Assembly: GCA_965199725.1 (NCBI GenBank)
Contig: OZ241321.1
Location: 310,001 to 374,000, forward strand
Origin: G965199725 sp965199725
GTDB lineage: Bacteria > Pseudomonadota > Gammaproteobacteria > Nitrosococcales > Methylophagaceae
Length of the DNA stretch: 64,000 nucleotides
Reading direction: 5' to 3'
The translations under genes were made by a program, and so were the position numbers. Position 1 is the stretch's first letter. Each line of letters starts with the position of its first letter. The notes under the pieces are model-generated. The model saw only the letters and a list, made by a program, of their open reading frames with translations. It ran no database searches and was not told where the DNA came from. Positions 53,883-62,986 of this stretch are shown here, piece after piece.

Positions 53883-54839
53883 CTACGACACTAATTTACC
53901 TTGCACTTGCAAATCGGCATGATAGGATGATCTTACCATTGGTCCACTAGCAACACGCTCAAAACCTATTTGCCTAGCAGCAGTAGCCAATTGATCAAAT
54001 TCTGTTGGCGTGACAAACCTCTCAACTGCCAAATGATAGCGGCTGGGCTGTAAATACTGGCCCAAGGTTAACATACGACAGCCGTGATCGTATAAATCCT
54101 GCATTACTTGCTGTACTTCTACAAGTGACTCACCTAGCCCTAGCATTAAACCTGATTTAGCCGGTACAGTGGGATGATTCTGCTGAAAATTCTTAATTAA
54201 ATCAAGTGAGTATTTGTAGTCTGATCCAGGCCGCACTGCTTTATATAAACGAGGAACTGTTTCCAGGTTATGGTTGAAAATATCAGGAGGAGTCTTTGCC
54301 AGTTCTGCCAACGCAGCAGCCATACGCCCACGAAAATCAGGCACCAGTATTTCTACCTTAGTGTTGGGCGATTGTTGACGAATTTCAGTGATACAACGAC
54401 TAAAGTGCGTCGATCCACCATCGCGCAGATCGTCACGATCAACTGAAGTAATCACCACGTGCTTTAATCTCATGGCAGCAATTACGTTGGCTAGTTGCTG
54501 AGGTTCACTGGTATCAAGTGGATCGGGTCTGCCATGAGCAACGTCGCAAAACGGGCAGCGACGAGTACAAATATTACCCATAATTAAAAATGTGGCGGTG
54601 CCGTAAGCAAAACATTCACCTAAATTAGGGCATGTTGCTTCTTCGCATACCGTATAAAGGCCGTTTTCACGCAATAACGCTTTGAGACGTTTAATCTCTG
54701 GATTAGCATGAGTTTTCATGCGAATCCAGTCAGGTTTACGTTTTGGATCGGTCGGCTCAACTTTAATGGGAATACGTGATACTTTTGATGCGCCTTTCAA
54801 TGCCTTTATATCACGGATTTTTTGTGTTGTTTCTCTCAT
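53883..54839 (-). CDS. lipA: lipoyl synthase
   Basis: A 318-residue radical-SAM enzyme that inserts two sulfurs into octanoyl groups on lipoyl domains. The auxiliary cluster cysteines are in CEEATCPNLGECF (about residues 60-72), the radical-SAM triad in CTRRCPFCDVA (about 91-101), and the C-terminal RSSYHAD motif is present. It overlaps lipB by four bases; the pair supplies lipoate to 2-oxoacid dehydrogenases. Confidence 0.96.
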   Translation of the reverse strand: MRETTQKIRDIKALKGASKVSRIPIKVEPTDPKRKPDWIRMKTHANPEIKRLKALLRENGLYTVCEEATCPNLGECFAYGTATFLIMGNICTRRCPFCDVAHGRPDPLDTSEPQQLANVIAAMRLKHVVITSVDRDDLRDGGSTHFSRCITEIRQQSPNTKVEILVPDFRGRMAAALAELAKTPPDIFNHNLETVPRLYKAVRPGSDYKYSLDLIKNFQQNHPTVPAKSGLMLGLGESLVEVQQVMQDLYDHGCRMLTLGQYLQPSRYHLAVERFVTPTEFDQLATAARQIGFERVASGPMVRSSYHADLQVQGKLVS

Positions 54840-55447
54840 GTGCTTGCTTGTTTCATCTCGATCTTAAACACTGATATAAATTGCTGTTTTATCTGCTCCA
54901 TTGTGATATCGCAACCTATGCTCATCAGATCAGTCACATCCATGCCTTGGTAACCACATGGATTAATCAGAGAAAATGGGGTTAAATCCATCGCAACATT
55001 TAAGCTAATGCCGTGATAGCAAGCGCCTTGCTTTACCCGCAATCCCAGTGCCGCTATTTTACATTTGCCAACATAAACACCAGGCGCACCAAGACGCCGC
55101 TGGGCATTTATCCCTAACTGCGTTAACAATGACATGATAATATTTTCCAAGCAGGACACCATCTGTCGCACGCCAATATTATGACGCCTTAAATCAAATA
55201 ATGTGTAGGCAACTAATTGCCCTGGCCCATGATAAGTTATCTGACCGCCCCGATCTGTTTTTATTACAGGAATATCGCCAATAGCCAAAATATGGTCATT
55301 GTTGCTATTTAACCCCTGAGTAAATACAGCTGTGTGCTCCAATAACCAGAGTTCATCATCAGTATATTTATCACGGCTGGCAGTAAAAATCTGCATCGCC
55401 TCATAAGTTGGTTGATATTCAACTAGTCCCATATCTTTTACTATCAT
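54836..55447 (-). CDS. lipB: octanoyl-ACP:protein N-octanoyltransferase
   Basis: A 203-residue octanoyltransferase providing the octanoyl chain LipA sulfurates. Motifs: RGGQITYHGPGQLVAYTLFD (about residues 71-90), GAPGVYVGKCKIAALGLRVK with the catalytic lysine, CYHGISLNVAMDL, and NPCGYQGMDVTDL with the catalytic cysteine. The frame is open back to 55504, but those residues overlap the ybeD tail; the ATG at 55447 (MIVKDMGLVEYQPTYEAM) gives the usual N-terminus and lies five bases after the ybeD stop. Confidence 0.94.
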   Translation of the reverse strand: MIVKDMGLVEYQPTYEAMQIFTASRDKYTDDELWLLEHTAVFTQGLNSNNDHILAIGDIPVIKTDRGGQITYHGPGQLVAYTLFDLRRHNIGVRQMVSCLENIIMSLLTQLGINAQRRLGAPGVYVGKCKIAALGLRVKQGACYHGISLNVAMDLTPFSLINPCGYQGMDVTDLMSIGCDITMEQIKQQFISVFKIEMKQAST

Positions 55448-55451
55448 GTGA

Positions 55452-55717
55452 TCATAAAACGTACTTAATTGCCTGATGTTCGTATAGTGCCTGATAGATA
55501 GCATCTAATTGCGTTTGGCTTGCTGCCTGAATAATAACGCTGACTGACATAAACTTGCCCTCTGAGCTGTATTTTCTTGTTACAGCACCTTATTTAATAT
55601 TACTGAAATACCTGCAATAATAGCGATAGCGATGATATCAATTTTATCATTGGCCAGCCCCATTGCTTTAACAGCAAATTTACATGGAAATTGCAACAAC
55701 GTTTGCCGTTGTTGCAT
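55452..55717 (-). pseudogene. ybeD: YbeD/DUF493-like gene with one frameshift
   Basis: A 266-base region in the position where ybeD lies in other gammaproteobacteria, between dacA/dat and lipB. The first frame gives MQQRQTLLQFPCKFAVKAMG and on to ISVILNKVL-stop. The next frame gives VTRKYSSEGKFMSVSVIIQA and QTQLDAIYQALYEHQAIKYV, ending in L. Joined, this is an 88-residue YbeD-like protein (YbeD: 87) with the S-S-(K/E)-G-(x)-SVS and I-(Y/V)-(x)-L core. One base appears lost near 55590-55600. YbeD structure resembles regulatory ACT domains; its role is unknown. Programmed frameshifting seems unlikely. Confidence 0.75.
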
Positions 55718-55729
55718 AGTCAGCCGTTA

Positions 55730-56569
55730 CTACTTAGTTTTATATTGCTGATAAAGCGCATCAATTTTTTGCCATAAAGCTCCGGGCTTACCGCTACCAA
55801 CTGGTTGGCCATCTAATATAGTCACTGGCAAAACTTCCTTGGTCGAACTGCTAATCCAAATTTCATCAGCTTGTTTTAGCTGTACACTGCTTACCGCCTG
55901 TTCAATCACAGGGATAGTAGCATTTTCTGCCAATGTAAGCACCATGCTACGAGTAATGCCTGGTAATACCTTCTCATCTTTTGGCGCAGTGTAGATGGTG
56001 CCATTAGTCACAACATAAGCATTACTGGTACTACCTTCTGTTAAATAGCCATTGCGGATTAAAAGAGCTTCCTCAGCACCCGCTTCTTGCGCCTGTTCTT
56101 TAAGCAGGCAGTTGGCTAATAAGCTGATGGCCTTGATATCGCAATGCTGCCAACGAACATCATTCAGAGTAATGGCAACAATACCTTGTGTTTTATAATG
56201 TTCAGGTACTAATGTCAATGGCATGCTCATCGCAAATGTGGTAGGTATTAACCCTCGTGGAAATAGATGATCACGAGATGCCGCTCCGCGAGTTACCTGT
56301 AAATAAACCGACTGATCGCCACCGCCATTATCTGCAATCAGTTTTGTAATTATTTGTTGCCACTCGCTATCAGCGTGTGGATTTGCCATCCTTACACCAT
56401 TAAGGCTGGCTTGAAGACGAGCTAAATGTGCCATTAACTGAAAACATTTTCCACCATAAACAGGGACAAGCTCATACACGCCATCCCCGAATAAAAATCC
56501 ACGATCAAATACAGATACCTTCGCATGGTCTGCAGCCAGAAACTCACCGTTCAAATAAACGCCATTCAC
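55730..56569 (-). CDS. dat: D-amino-acid transaminase
   Basis: A 279-residue class IV PLP aminotransferase resembling D-alanine aminotransferase, which interconverts D-alanine and D-glutamate. VSVFDRGFLFGDGVYELVPV (about residues 19-38), the Schiff-base lysine in CDIKAISLLANCLLKEQA (about 145), EGSTSNAYVV and LPGITRSMVLTLA are typical, and SSSTKEVLPVTILDGQPVG favours DAT over branched-chain enzymes. I start at GTG 56569 (VNGVYLNGEFL), about 10 bases after GAGG; a TTG one codon earlier is possible. It overlaps dacA by 26 bases, and the context, next to a carboxypeptidase that releases D-alanine, fits D-amino-acid supply. Confidence 0.88.
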   Translation of the reverse strand: MNGVYLNGEFLAADHAKVSVFDRGFLFGDGVYELVPVYGGKCFQLMAHLARLQASLNGVRMANPHADSEWQQIITKLIADNGGGDQSVYLQVTRGAASRDHLFPRGLIPTTFAMSMPLTLVPEHYKTQGIVAITLNDVRWQHCDIKAISLLANCLLKEQAQEAGAEEALLIRNGYLTEGSTSNAYVVTNGTIYTAPKDEKVLPGITRSMVLTLAENATIPVIEQAVSSVQLKQADEIWISSSTKEVLPVTILDGQPVGSGKPGALWQKIDALYQQYKTK

Positions 56570-57722
56570 CAAAAATTGACCTCAACTTCATCAGAATTGT
56601 ATCTATTACCCTACGCCACCAAGAGCCTTCTTCAACTGCTTGCAAAACAACAAGTGGTCTTTCAGCAATCAGCTCATCGCCAAAGTGAATTTGTATTTCA
56701 CCTAATTGTTCACCAGCGATGATAGGGGCAATTAATGGCTCATTGATATGCATTTTTGTCACTAATTTTTTGTAGCGCCCCCTAGTTACAGAGATAAATA
56801 AAGGCCGATCCAAGCCTAATTGCACTTGCTTTTGGGCACCTTTCCAAACGCCTGCATCAACTATTTTTTCTTTCGCCTCATACATCTTGTGGCTTTCAAA
56901 AAAACGGAATCCATAGTTAAGTAATTTTTGTGTTTCTTGGACACGCACATTGTCACTACGCGTTCCCAATACAACAGAAATAAGACGCATATCGCCACGT
57001 TTAGCCGATGCAGCCAGGCAATAGCCAGCCTCTTGGGTATGACCTGTCTTTATGCCGTCAACTGTCACATCACGCCAGAGTAGTTTGTTGCGGTTAGGTT
57101 GGCGAATGCCATTATAGGTAAATTCTTTTTCAGAATACCACCTGTAATATTGCGGAAAATCACGAATGATAGTCGCTGCCAATATTGCGATATCTCTGGC
57201 GCTTGTATAATGTTCACTGTCTGGCAATCCTGTTGAATTGCGATAATTGGTGTTACTCATACCTAATAGCTGTGCATACTGATTCATCATTTGAACAAAA
57301 GTCTCTTCGCCACCAGCAACATGTTCGGCCAGTGCTACCGCAGCATCATTGCCTGATTGAATAATCATCCCCCGTAGCAATACTGCCACTGGTACTTTTG
57401 TATCAATTTCAAGAAAGCTTTGTGATCCCGTCATACGCCAAACTTTTTCACTAATGACCACTTCGTCATCCATGGTGGTATTGCCAGCCTGCAATTCATG
57501 GGCGACAACATATGCTGTCATTAACTTGGTAATACTAGCGGGCGGCAGGCGTTCATCTATATTGTTCCCTGCAATAATGCGACCACTGGTAAAGTCCTGC
57601 AATATATAAGATTTTGCTACTACATTTGGTGCGATAGGATCGGGGGTAACTATTGCAGACATCACTGGCGCAAACAATAACATACCTAGCCACATTATAA
57701 GCTTCATTGTTTTAATCATCAC
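56544..57722 (-). CDS. dacA: D-alanyl-D-alanine carboxypeptidase (PBP5/6 type)
   Basis: A 392-residue low-molecular-mass penicillin-binding protein that trims the terminal D-Ala from peptidoglycan pentapeptides. Signal peptide in the first 25 residues (IMWLGMLLFAPVMSA). Active-site motifs: SITK in PPASITKLMTAYVV (about 62), SGN in IIQSGNDAAVALAEH (about 126) and KTG in DGIKTGHTQEAGYC (about 229). A C-terminal domain and an amphipathic anchor (WWRRVIDTILMKLRSIF) follow. Standard place between rlpA and ybeD. Confidence 0.95.
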   Translation of the reverse strand: MMIKTMKLIMWLGMLLFAPVMSAIVTPDPIAPNVVAKSYILQDFTSGRIIAGNNIDERLPPASITKLMTAYVVAHELQAGNTTMDDEVVISEKVWRMTGSQSFLEIDTKVPVAVLLRGMIIQSGNDAAVALAEHVAGGEETFVQMMNQYAQLLGMSNTNYRNSTGLPDSEHYTSARDIAILAATIIRDFPQYYRWYSEKEFTYNGIRQPNRNKLLWRDVTVDGIKTGHTQEAGYCLAASAKRGDMRLISVVLGTRSDNVRVQETQKLLNYGFRFFESHKMYEAKEKIVDAGVWKGAQKQVQLGLDRPLFISVTRGRYKKLVTKMHINEPLIAPIIAGEQLGEIQIHFGDELIAERPLVVLQAVEEGSWWRRVIDTILMKLRSIFGEWRLFER

Positions 57723-57746
57723 TCACTCTCAAAAAAATAAAAGGTA

Positions 57747-58559
57747 TCATTCAACTACCACATGAACATCGTTAAAGCCCAATTCAAGCAATCGGCTTGC
57801 GAGTAAATCAGCAGATTCAATGTTTGTCACTCCTATGCGTACTCGATACAGGTGATCCTTGCCATCAAAAGGGGTGCTGACAATAACCAGATTATCAACA
57901 TACTGCTGTATCCTGTTTTTCAGCTGGTTAGCGCTTGATAACCTGCTAAATGCACCGACCTGCAAATACAGACTGACAGCATCATTTACCTCAAAATTAT
58001 TATCTTCTTGTGCCGTCGGCTGATTGTCCATTTTATAACCAGCATTAACAGCACGCACTGACACCATAGCTGTTCCTTTTTCCACAATACCCAGCTTCAA
58101 CGCCGCGCTATAGGACAAATCAATCAAGCGATTGCCATGAAAAGGGCCACGATCATTGACTTTGACTACCACCTTACGATCATTATATAAATTAATTACC
58201 TCAACATAGGTTGGTAGTGGCAAAGTTTTATGAGCAGCAGTCATTGCATACATATCATATATCTCGCCGCTGGAAGTACGTCTACCATGAAATTTGGTAC
58301 CATACCAAGATGCTATTCCTTGTTCATAATAATCTTGACTACTACTTAACGTATAATAGCGCTTGCCAAATACTTCATAATGCTCAGGGTTGCCATACCT
58401 GCTACGTGGCTCATCACGCATTACTGCATCTGGAATAACTGTTACATCCGGCATTTTATCTGGTGCGCCATCATTGTCATCTCTCCGAACAGCATTACAG
58501 GCAATAATAATAAGGCACAGGCAAACGATACTGAGCTGCTTTACGCTTTTACTGATCAT
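57747..58559 (-). CDS. rlpA: septal-ring lytic transglycosylase RlpA
   Basis: A 270-residue outer-membrane lipoprotein (lipobox IIIAC near residue 21) with a double-psi beta-barrel domain. It contains GIASWYGTKFHGRRTSSGEI (about residues 81-100) and KVNDRGPFHGNRLIDLS, with the catalytic aspartate-containing RGPF region. The C-terminal SPOR domain (LYLQVGAFSRLSSANQLKNR, about 193-265) targets denuded glycans at the septum. Its start overlaps the mltB stop by four bases. Confidence 0.95.
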   Translation of the reverse strand: MISKSVKQLSIVCLCLIIIACNAVRRDDNDGAPDKMPDVTVIPDAVMRDEPRSRYGNPEHYEVFGKRYYTLSSSQDYYEQGIASWYGTKFHGRRTSSGEIYDMYAMTAAHKTLPLPTYVEVINLYNDRKVVVKVNDRGPFHGNRLIDLSYSAALKLGIVEKGTAMVSVRAVNAGYKMDNQPTAQEDNNFEVNDAVSLYLQVGAFSRLSSANQLKNRIQQYVDNLVIVSTPFDGKDHLYRVRIGVTNIESADLLASRLLELGFNDVHVVVE

Positions 58560-59533
58560 TGTTGCTGTCCGTATCTTGCACGTATCTCATCTGCCAATTG
58601 GGTCACCGCCATCGCATACATTCTGCTACGGTTATAGTGAGTAATAATGTAAAAATTCTGTCTTGCCAGCCAATATTCTTCGCCATTTTTCTGCGTTAAC
58701 GAAATAAGGGACAATAAGTCATGGCCATCAGGCAAATCAGTCAATAATACGCCTGCCGCTAACAACTCACTTCTATCAATGGAAGGTTTTAATCCCCTTT
58801 TTACTAAGGCAGTAAGATCGATATTCGCCTCAGCCTTATGGGTAATACTCTCACCAGCAATCCATCCATGCTGATACAAATAATTAGCAATACTACCAAT
58901 GGCGTCAATCGGGTTAGCCCAAATATCACGTCGACCATCTTGGTCAAAATCAACTGCATAAGCGCGATAACTACTGGGCATAAACTGCCCAAGTCCCATT
59001 GCTCCAGCATATGAACCAACCGGATCTAACATGGATATCTGCTCTTCCCTGCTAAGCAGGATAAACTGCTCTAACTCACTGCGAAAGAACTCGCTCCTTG
59101 GCGGATACCTGAATGCTAATGTAGATAACGCATCTGCTACCCGATAACTACCAACATTGCTACCATAGCTTGTCTCAATCCCCAAAATAGCGATAATAAT
59201 CTCCGCAGGTACACCATATTGCCGCTGTGCTCTTGCCAAAACTTCACTATGTTGCTGCCAGAATTTAACACCGTCTTTGATACGTCTATTATTGATAAAC
59301 ATTTTACGATAGCTGTACCAAGGTTTGCTTTTTTCTGCTGGACGAGCAATCGCCTTAAGAATAGACTGCTTCACCTTGACATCAGCAAATAGACTGTTTA
59401 ATTCATTAGCATCAGTATTATGTTTTTTTTGCATGTAAGCGATAAATTCAACCGCCCCCGGCAACTCAGAATTCGCCTGTAGCGTCGCCACATAAGTAAG
59501 CAGTATTAATATTACTATCCATAGCCGGTTCAT
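58556..59533 (-). CDS. mltB: membrane-bound lytic murein transglycosylase B
   Basis: A 325-residue transglycosylase cutting peptidoglycan glycan strands. A hydrophobic signal (LWIVILILLTYVATLQA) lacks a lipobox cysteine, unlike E. coli MltB, so it may be periplasmic. Catalytic glutamate in ILGIETSYGSNVGSYRVADA (about residue 120). SYAGAMGLGQFMPSSYRAYA and DFDQDGRRDIWANPIDAIGS are MltB hallmarks. It is coupled by 4-base overlaps to rodA upstream and rlpA downstream. Confidence 0.94.
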   Translation of the reverse strand: MNRLWIVILILLTYVATLQANSELPGAVEFIAYMQKKHNTDANELNSLFADVKVKQSILKAIARPAEKSKPWYSYRKMFINNRRIKDGVKFWQQHSEVLARAQRQYGVPAEIIIAILGIETSYGSNVGSYRVADALSTLAFRYPPRSEFFRSELEQFILLSREEQISMLDPVGSYAGAMGLGQFMPSSYRAYAVDFDQDGRRDIWANPIDAIGSIANYLYQHGWIAGESITHKAEANIDLTALVKRGLKPSIDRSELLAAGVLLTDLPDGHDLLSLISLTQKNGEEYWLARQNFYIITHYNRSRMYAMAVTQLADEIRARYGQQQ

Positions 59534-60666
59534 GGCAACACTCTCCTGTGTGTATGAATAGACATCAGGATACCAAAGCCTGCTAACAATGTTACCATTG
59601 ATGTTCCTCCATAACTAATAAGCGGCAACGGCACACCAACAACAGGTAACAAGCCTGTCACCATGCCAACATTAACAAATACATAACCTAAAAAAGTAAC
59701 AGAAATACCACCGGCTAATAAGCGGGCAAAGCTAGTTTTTGCACCATTGGCTATCGCCAAACCTCTTCCAGCAACTAATAAGTAAACAATAAGCAGTGAT
59801 CCAACTCCAACAAGTCCAAACTCCTCTGCAATCACAGCAAAAATAAAATCAGTTGATCGTTCTGGCAAAAAGGCCAATTGTGCTTGTGATCCCTCTAACC
59901 ATCCTCGTCCATACAGTCCGCCTGATCCTATCGCTATTTTTGACTGAATGATATGGTAGCCAGTTCCTAAAGGATCAGATTCAGGATCTAAAAATGTTAT
60001 TATGCGTTGCCTCTGGTAACTGTGCATAAAAAACCACATTATCGGCAATGCAGCAATACACAGTGAAAAAAAAACAATAATAATGCGCCATGAAATGCCG
60101 GACAAAAAAACTACAACCAAACCTGAACCGGCAATCAGTATAGAGGTACCCAGATCTGGTTGGTTAGCAATCAATACTGATGGTACAGCAACCATCACTA
60201 TTGTCAGACACGACCTGATTATACTAGGTGGTAATGGTTCGCTTGTGAGGTAATGTGCAACCAACATCGGCACAACCAACTTCATCAATTCAGATGGTTG
60301 AAAACGAATTATACCTAAATCCAGCCAACGTTGTGCGCCTTTTCCTTCATAGCCGACAAACAATACGGCTAGCAAAAAAAATAGCCCAATACCATAAAGC
60401 CAATAGGCGGCATCTCGCATTCTATTGGGGTGAGTTTGTGCCAATACAAATAATGCACAAAAGGCAATTATCACTCTTATTGCCTGCCTGACAAGTAAAT
60501 CAATACTCTGACCTCCAGCACTGTATAAAGTCATAAATCCAATAGTTAATAATACTAATAACCCCAGCAACAACTGCAAATCTAGATGCATCGCTTTGAG
60601 TGTCCGAGTAAGACTCCATCGCCGCTTATTACCATGATCATGCACGATACCATGACTATTTATCAT
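59530..60666 (-). CDS. rodA: rod-shape peptidoglycan glycosyltransferase RodA
   Basis: A 378-residue SEDS-family polymerase with about ten membrane helices that works with PBP2 to elongate the cell cylinder. AQRWLDLGIIRFQPSELMKL (about residues 110-129), NQPDLGTSILIAGSGLVVVF, the catalytic-aspartate region in AFLPERSTDFIFAVIAEEFG and PLPLISYGGTSMVTLLAGFG near the end identify it. It overlaps mrdA by four bases, consistent with a PBP2-RodA complex. Confidence 0.96.
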   Translation of the reverse strand: MINSHGIVHDHGNKRRWSLTRTLKAMHLDLQLLLGLLVLLTIGFMTLYSAGGQSIDLLVRQAIRVIIAFCALFVLAQTHPNRMRDAAYWLYGIGLFFLLAVLFVGYEGKGAQRWLDLGIIRFQPSELMKLVVPMLVAHYLTSEPLPPSIIRSCLTIVMVAVPSVLIANQPDLGTSILIAGSGLVVVFLSGISWRIIIVFFSLCIAALPIMWFFMHSYQRQRIITFLDPESDPLGTGYHIIQSKIAIGSGGLYGRGWLEGSQAQLAFLPERSTDFIFAVIAEEFGLVGVGSLLIVYLLVAGRGLAIANGAKTSFARLLAGGISVTFLGYVFVNVGMVTGLLPVVGVPLPLISYGGTSMVTLLAGFGILMSIHTHRRVLP

Positions 60667-62522
60667 GAAGCTGTTCCGAAATACGCATCAATCATTTTGC
60701 GCGCTATGGGCGCAGCGATACGACTACCGCTACTGCCATTTTCAACGACTACAGCAATTACAAACTCAGGGTTACCTGCTGGCGCAAAAGCAATAAACAA
60801 AGCGTGATCATGTAGTTTCCTTGCTAAAACTCGTTCATCATATTTTTCATCCTGCTTAACACTAAATACCTGCGCAGTTCCTGTTTTTCCTGCTACCTTA
60901 AATGGCAGACCCTTGGCCATGCCTCTGGCAGTACCCCGTTCACCATGAACAGTTTCAACCATTGAATCAATTACCGTTTGCCAACGTATGTTTTTTATCG
61001 GCAGTGTCTGTTGCCTTTTAGTATTCAACGGCTTTATATTAGACTGCCCAGCTACCCGGCTAGCACTAGCACGGGCAATTTGTGGGCGCACGCTATTGCC
61101 GCGCATTGCTAACATCGAGGTTGCATGCGCTAGCTGTAGTGGCGTTGTTTGATTAAAGCCCTGACCAATACCCGAAATTAATGTCTCGCCGAGAAACCAA
61201 GGCTGATTACGAACAGTGAGTTTCCATGTCCGAGAAGGCAGCAACCCCTTACTTTCATTTGGCATATCAATGCCAGTAAGACGACCAAAACCAAATATAT
61301 CTAAAAAAGCATGCATGCGGTCTATCCCCAAATCATAAGCAAGATCATAAAAATAAGTATCGCAGGACTGTGATATCGCTTCTTTTAAATCAACATCACC
61401 ATGACCGTGTTCTTTCCAGCAGCGATATTGATGACTATGTCCAGGCAAAGTAAACCAACCAGGACAAAAAACATAGTCACTTTCTTCAATCACATCTGCC
61501 TCTAACCCCGCTAACGCAAAAAAGGGTTTTAATGTTGATCCTGGTGGATAATGTCCTCGCAAGGCACGATTAAACAGGGGTCTATCAACAGAACTTATCA
61601 GCGCAGAATATGCCTTTAGGCTTATGCCTGATACCAACGCATTGGTGTCAAAATAAGGTGTACTGACCATTGTCAGCACCCCGCCTGTTTTAGCTTCTAA
61701 AGCAACTACAGCACCATTAAAATCAGCCAGTGCTTCAGTAGCAATACGCTGTAATTTGACATCCAGATGCAAAAATAAATTCTGTCCAGAGACAGACGGC
61801 ATACTATGTAGCTCACGCACTATACGTCCCCGTACATTTGTTTCTACCTGCTGATAGCCCACCTGTCCATGCAAAAGCGTCTCATAGTACTTTTCTATAC
61901 CAGATTTACCAATATACAACGTGCCTTTATAATTTTTTTCGTCTAAGTGCTTTCGATCATGCTTACTAATTAGGCCAACATAACCTACTACATGAGAAAA
62001 CAGCCCCTCATAAGGATAATGTCTGATAAGTCGCCCAACCACGTCAACGCCAGCAAACTGATGCCTGTTAACAGCAAATTGAGCAACCTCTTGCTCTGTC
62101 AAACGCTGCCTGAGTATCACGCTATGAAACGCTCGCTGATCCTTAATTTCCTGCTTTATATTGGCTATATCGGCACTGCTCATACTAAATAAATCAACTA
62201 AGCCCTGCAAAGTAGCATCTATATCAACTATTTGCTCTGGTATCATCTCCAAACTGAATATTGGTATATTCTCAGCTAAAATTACACCATGTCGATCATA
62301 AATCAGTCCGCGCTGTGGGGGCATAGCGACAATATCCACCCGGTTTTTATTTGACAATAAGTCAAAATATTCATGTTCAACAATCTGCAATACTGCAAGA
62401 CGCACCATAACAACCAAAAATAGGACTCCAACAAAAATAGCAACAAACAGTAACCTAGCATTGACTAATCGGCTTTCGCGCAGCTGATGTTTCAGCACGG
62501 ATTGTGATATTAAATAATTCAT
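60663..62522 (-). CDS. mrdA: penicillin-binding protein 2
   Basis: A 619-residue class B transpeptidase of the elongasome. One N-terminal membrane helix (LFVAIFVGVLFLVVMVRLAV), a pedestal/dimerisation region with RGLIYDRHGVILAENIPIF, and the transpeptidase domain with STLK in YPPGSTLKPFFALAG (about residue 325), SQS in AISQSCDTYFYDLAYDLG and KTG in VAGKTGTAQVFS (about 540). Length matches E. coli PBP2 (633). Fully intact, so the organism probably keeps rod shape and wall synthesis. Confidence 0.96.
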   Translation of the reverse strand: MNYLISQSVLKHQLRESRLVNARLLFVAIFVGVLFLVVMVRLAVLQIVEHEYFDLLSNKNRVDIVAMPPQRGLIYDRHGVILAENIPIFSLEMIPEQIVDIDATLQGLVDLFSMSSADIANIKQEIKDQRAFHSVILRQRLTEQEVAQFAVNRHQFAGVDVVGRLIRHYPYEGLFSHVVGYVGLISKHDRKHLDEKNYKGTLYIGKSGIEKYYETLLHGQVGYQQVETNVRGRIVRELHSMPSVSGQNLFLHLDVKLQRIATEALADFNGAVVALEAKTGGVLTMVSTPYFDTNALVSGISLKAYSALISSVDRPLFNRALRGHYPPGSTLKPFFALAGLEADVIEESDYVFCPGWFTLPGHSHQYRCWKEHGHGDVDLKEAISQSCDTYFYDLAYDLGIDRMHAFLDIFGFGRLTGIDMPNESKGLLPSRTWKLTVRNQPWFLGETLISGIGQGFNQTTPLQLAHATSMLAMRGNSVRPQIARASASRVAGQSNIKPLNTKRQQTLPIKNIRWQTVIDSMVETVHGERGTARGMAKGLPFKVAGKTGTAQVFSVKQDEKYDERVLARKLHDHALFIAFAPAGNPEFVIAVVVENGSSGSRIAAPIARKMIDAYFGTAS

Positions 62523-62986
62523 CTTACATTAAATATATGCCTGAATTTACGCAGTACTGCATAAATGAATGGCCATATAATCGCACTGCTGATAGTAGGT
62601 AACCAAATTTGCCAGTTCATTATTCTAGGCGACATTACTACATCGATAATCTGCACAGGAAGCACCAATAGCAGAATAATGAACGCTTGTTGCCACAAGG
62701 GATGTTGACGTAACTGTAAATGTAGTCTCAATACAAGATAGACAATAAGAACATAAGATAAGGCTGATACACCCAGTATTTCTCCCATCATTACATCAAC
62801 GAACAGGCCAGTTATCCATGCAAGCCCAATGCCAGCACGCTGAGGCAACGCCATCGCCCAATAAATCAGTGTCATAGCCACCCATTCAGGTCTGAAAGCA
62901 CTTACTACGCCTGGTAAAGGTAGCAGCATAAGCGCACTCGCCATTAATAAGCTAAGTACAATCATGCCATCTCTGTGCTTGGTCAC
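62519..62986 (-). CDS. mreD: rod-shape-determining protein MreD
   Basis: A 155-residue inner-membrane protein with about five helices (for example LSLLMASALMLLPLPGVVSA, WVAMTLIYWAMALPQRAGIG). GLFVDVMMGEILGVSALSYV is the family signature (about residues 60-80). It links MreC to the elongasome. Four-base overlaps with mreC and mrdA. Confidence 0.92.
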   Translation of the reverse strand: MTKHRDGMIVLSLLMASALMLLPLPGVVSAFRPEWVAMTLIYWAMALPQRAGIGLAWITGLFVDVMMGEILGVSALSYVLIVYLVLRLHLQLRQHPLWQQAFIILLLVLPVQIIDVVMSPRIMNWQIWLPTISSAIIWPFIYAVLRKFRHIFNVR

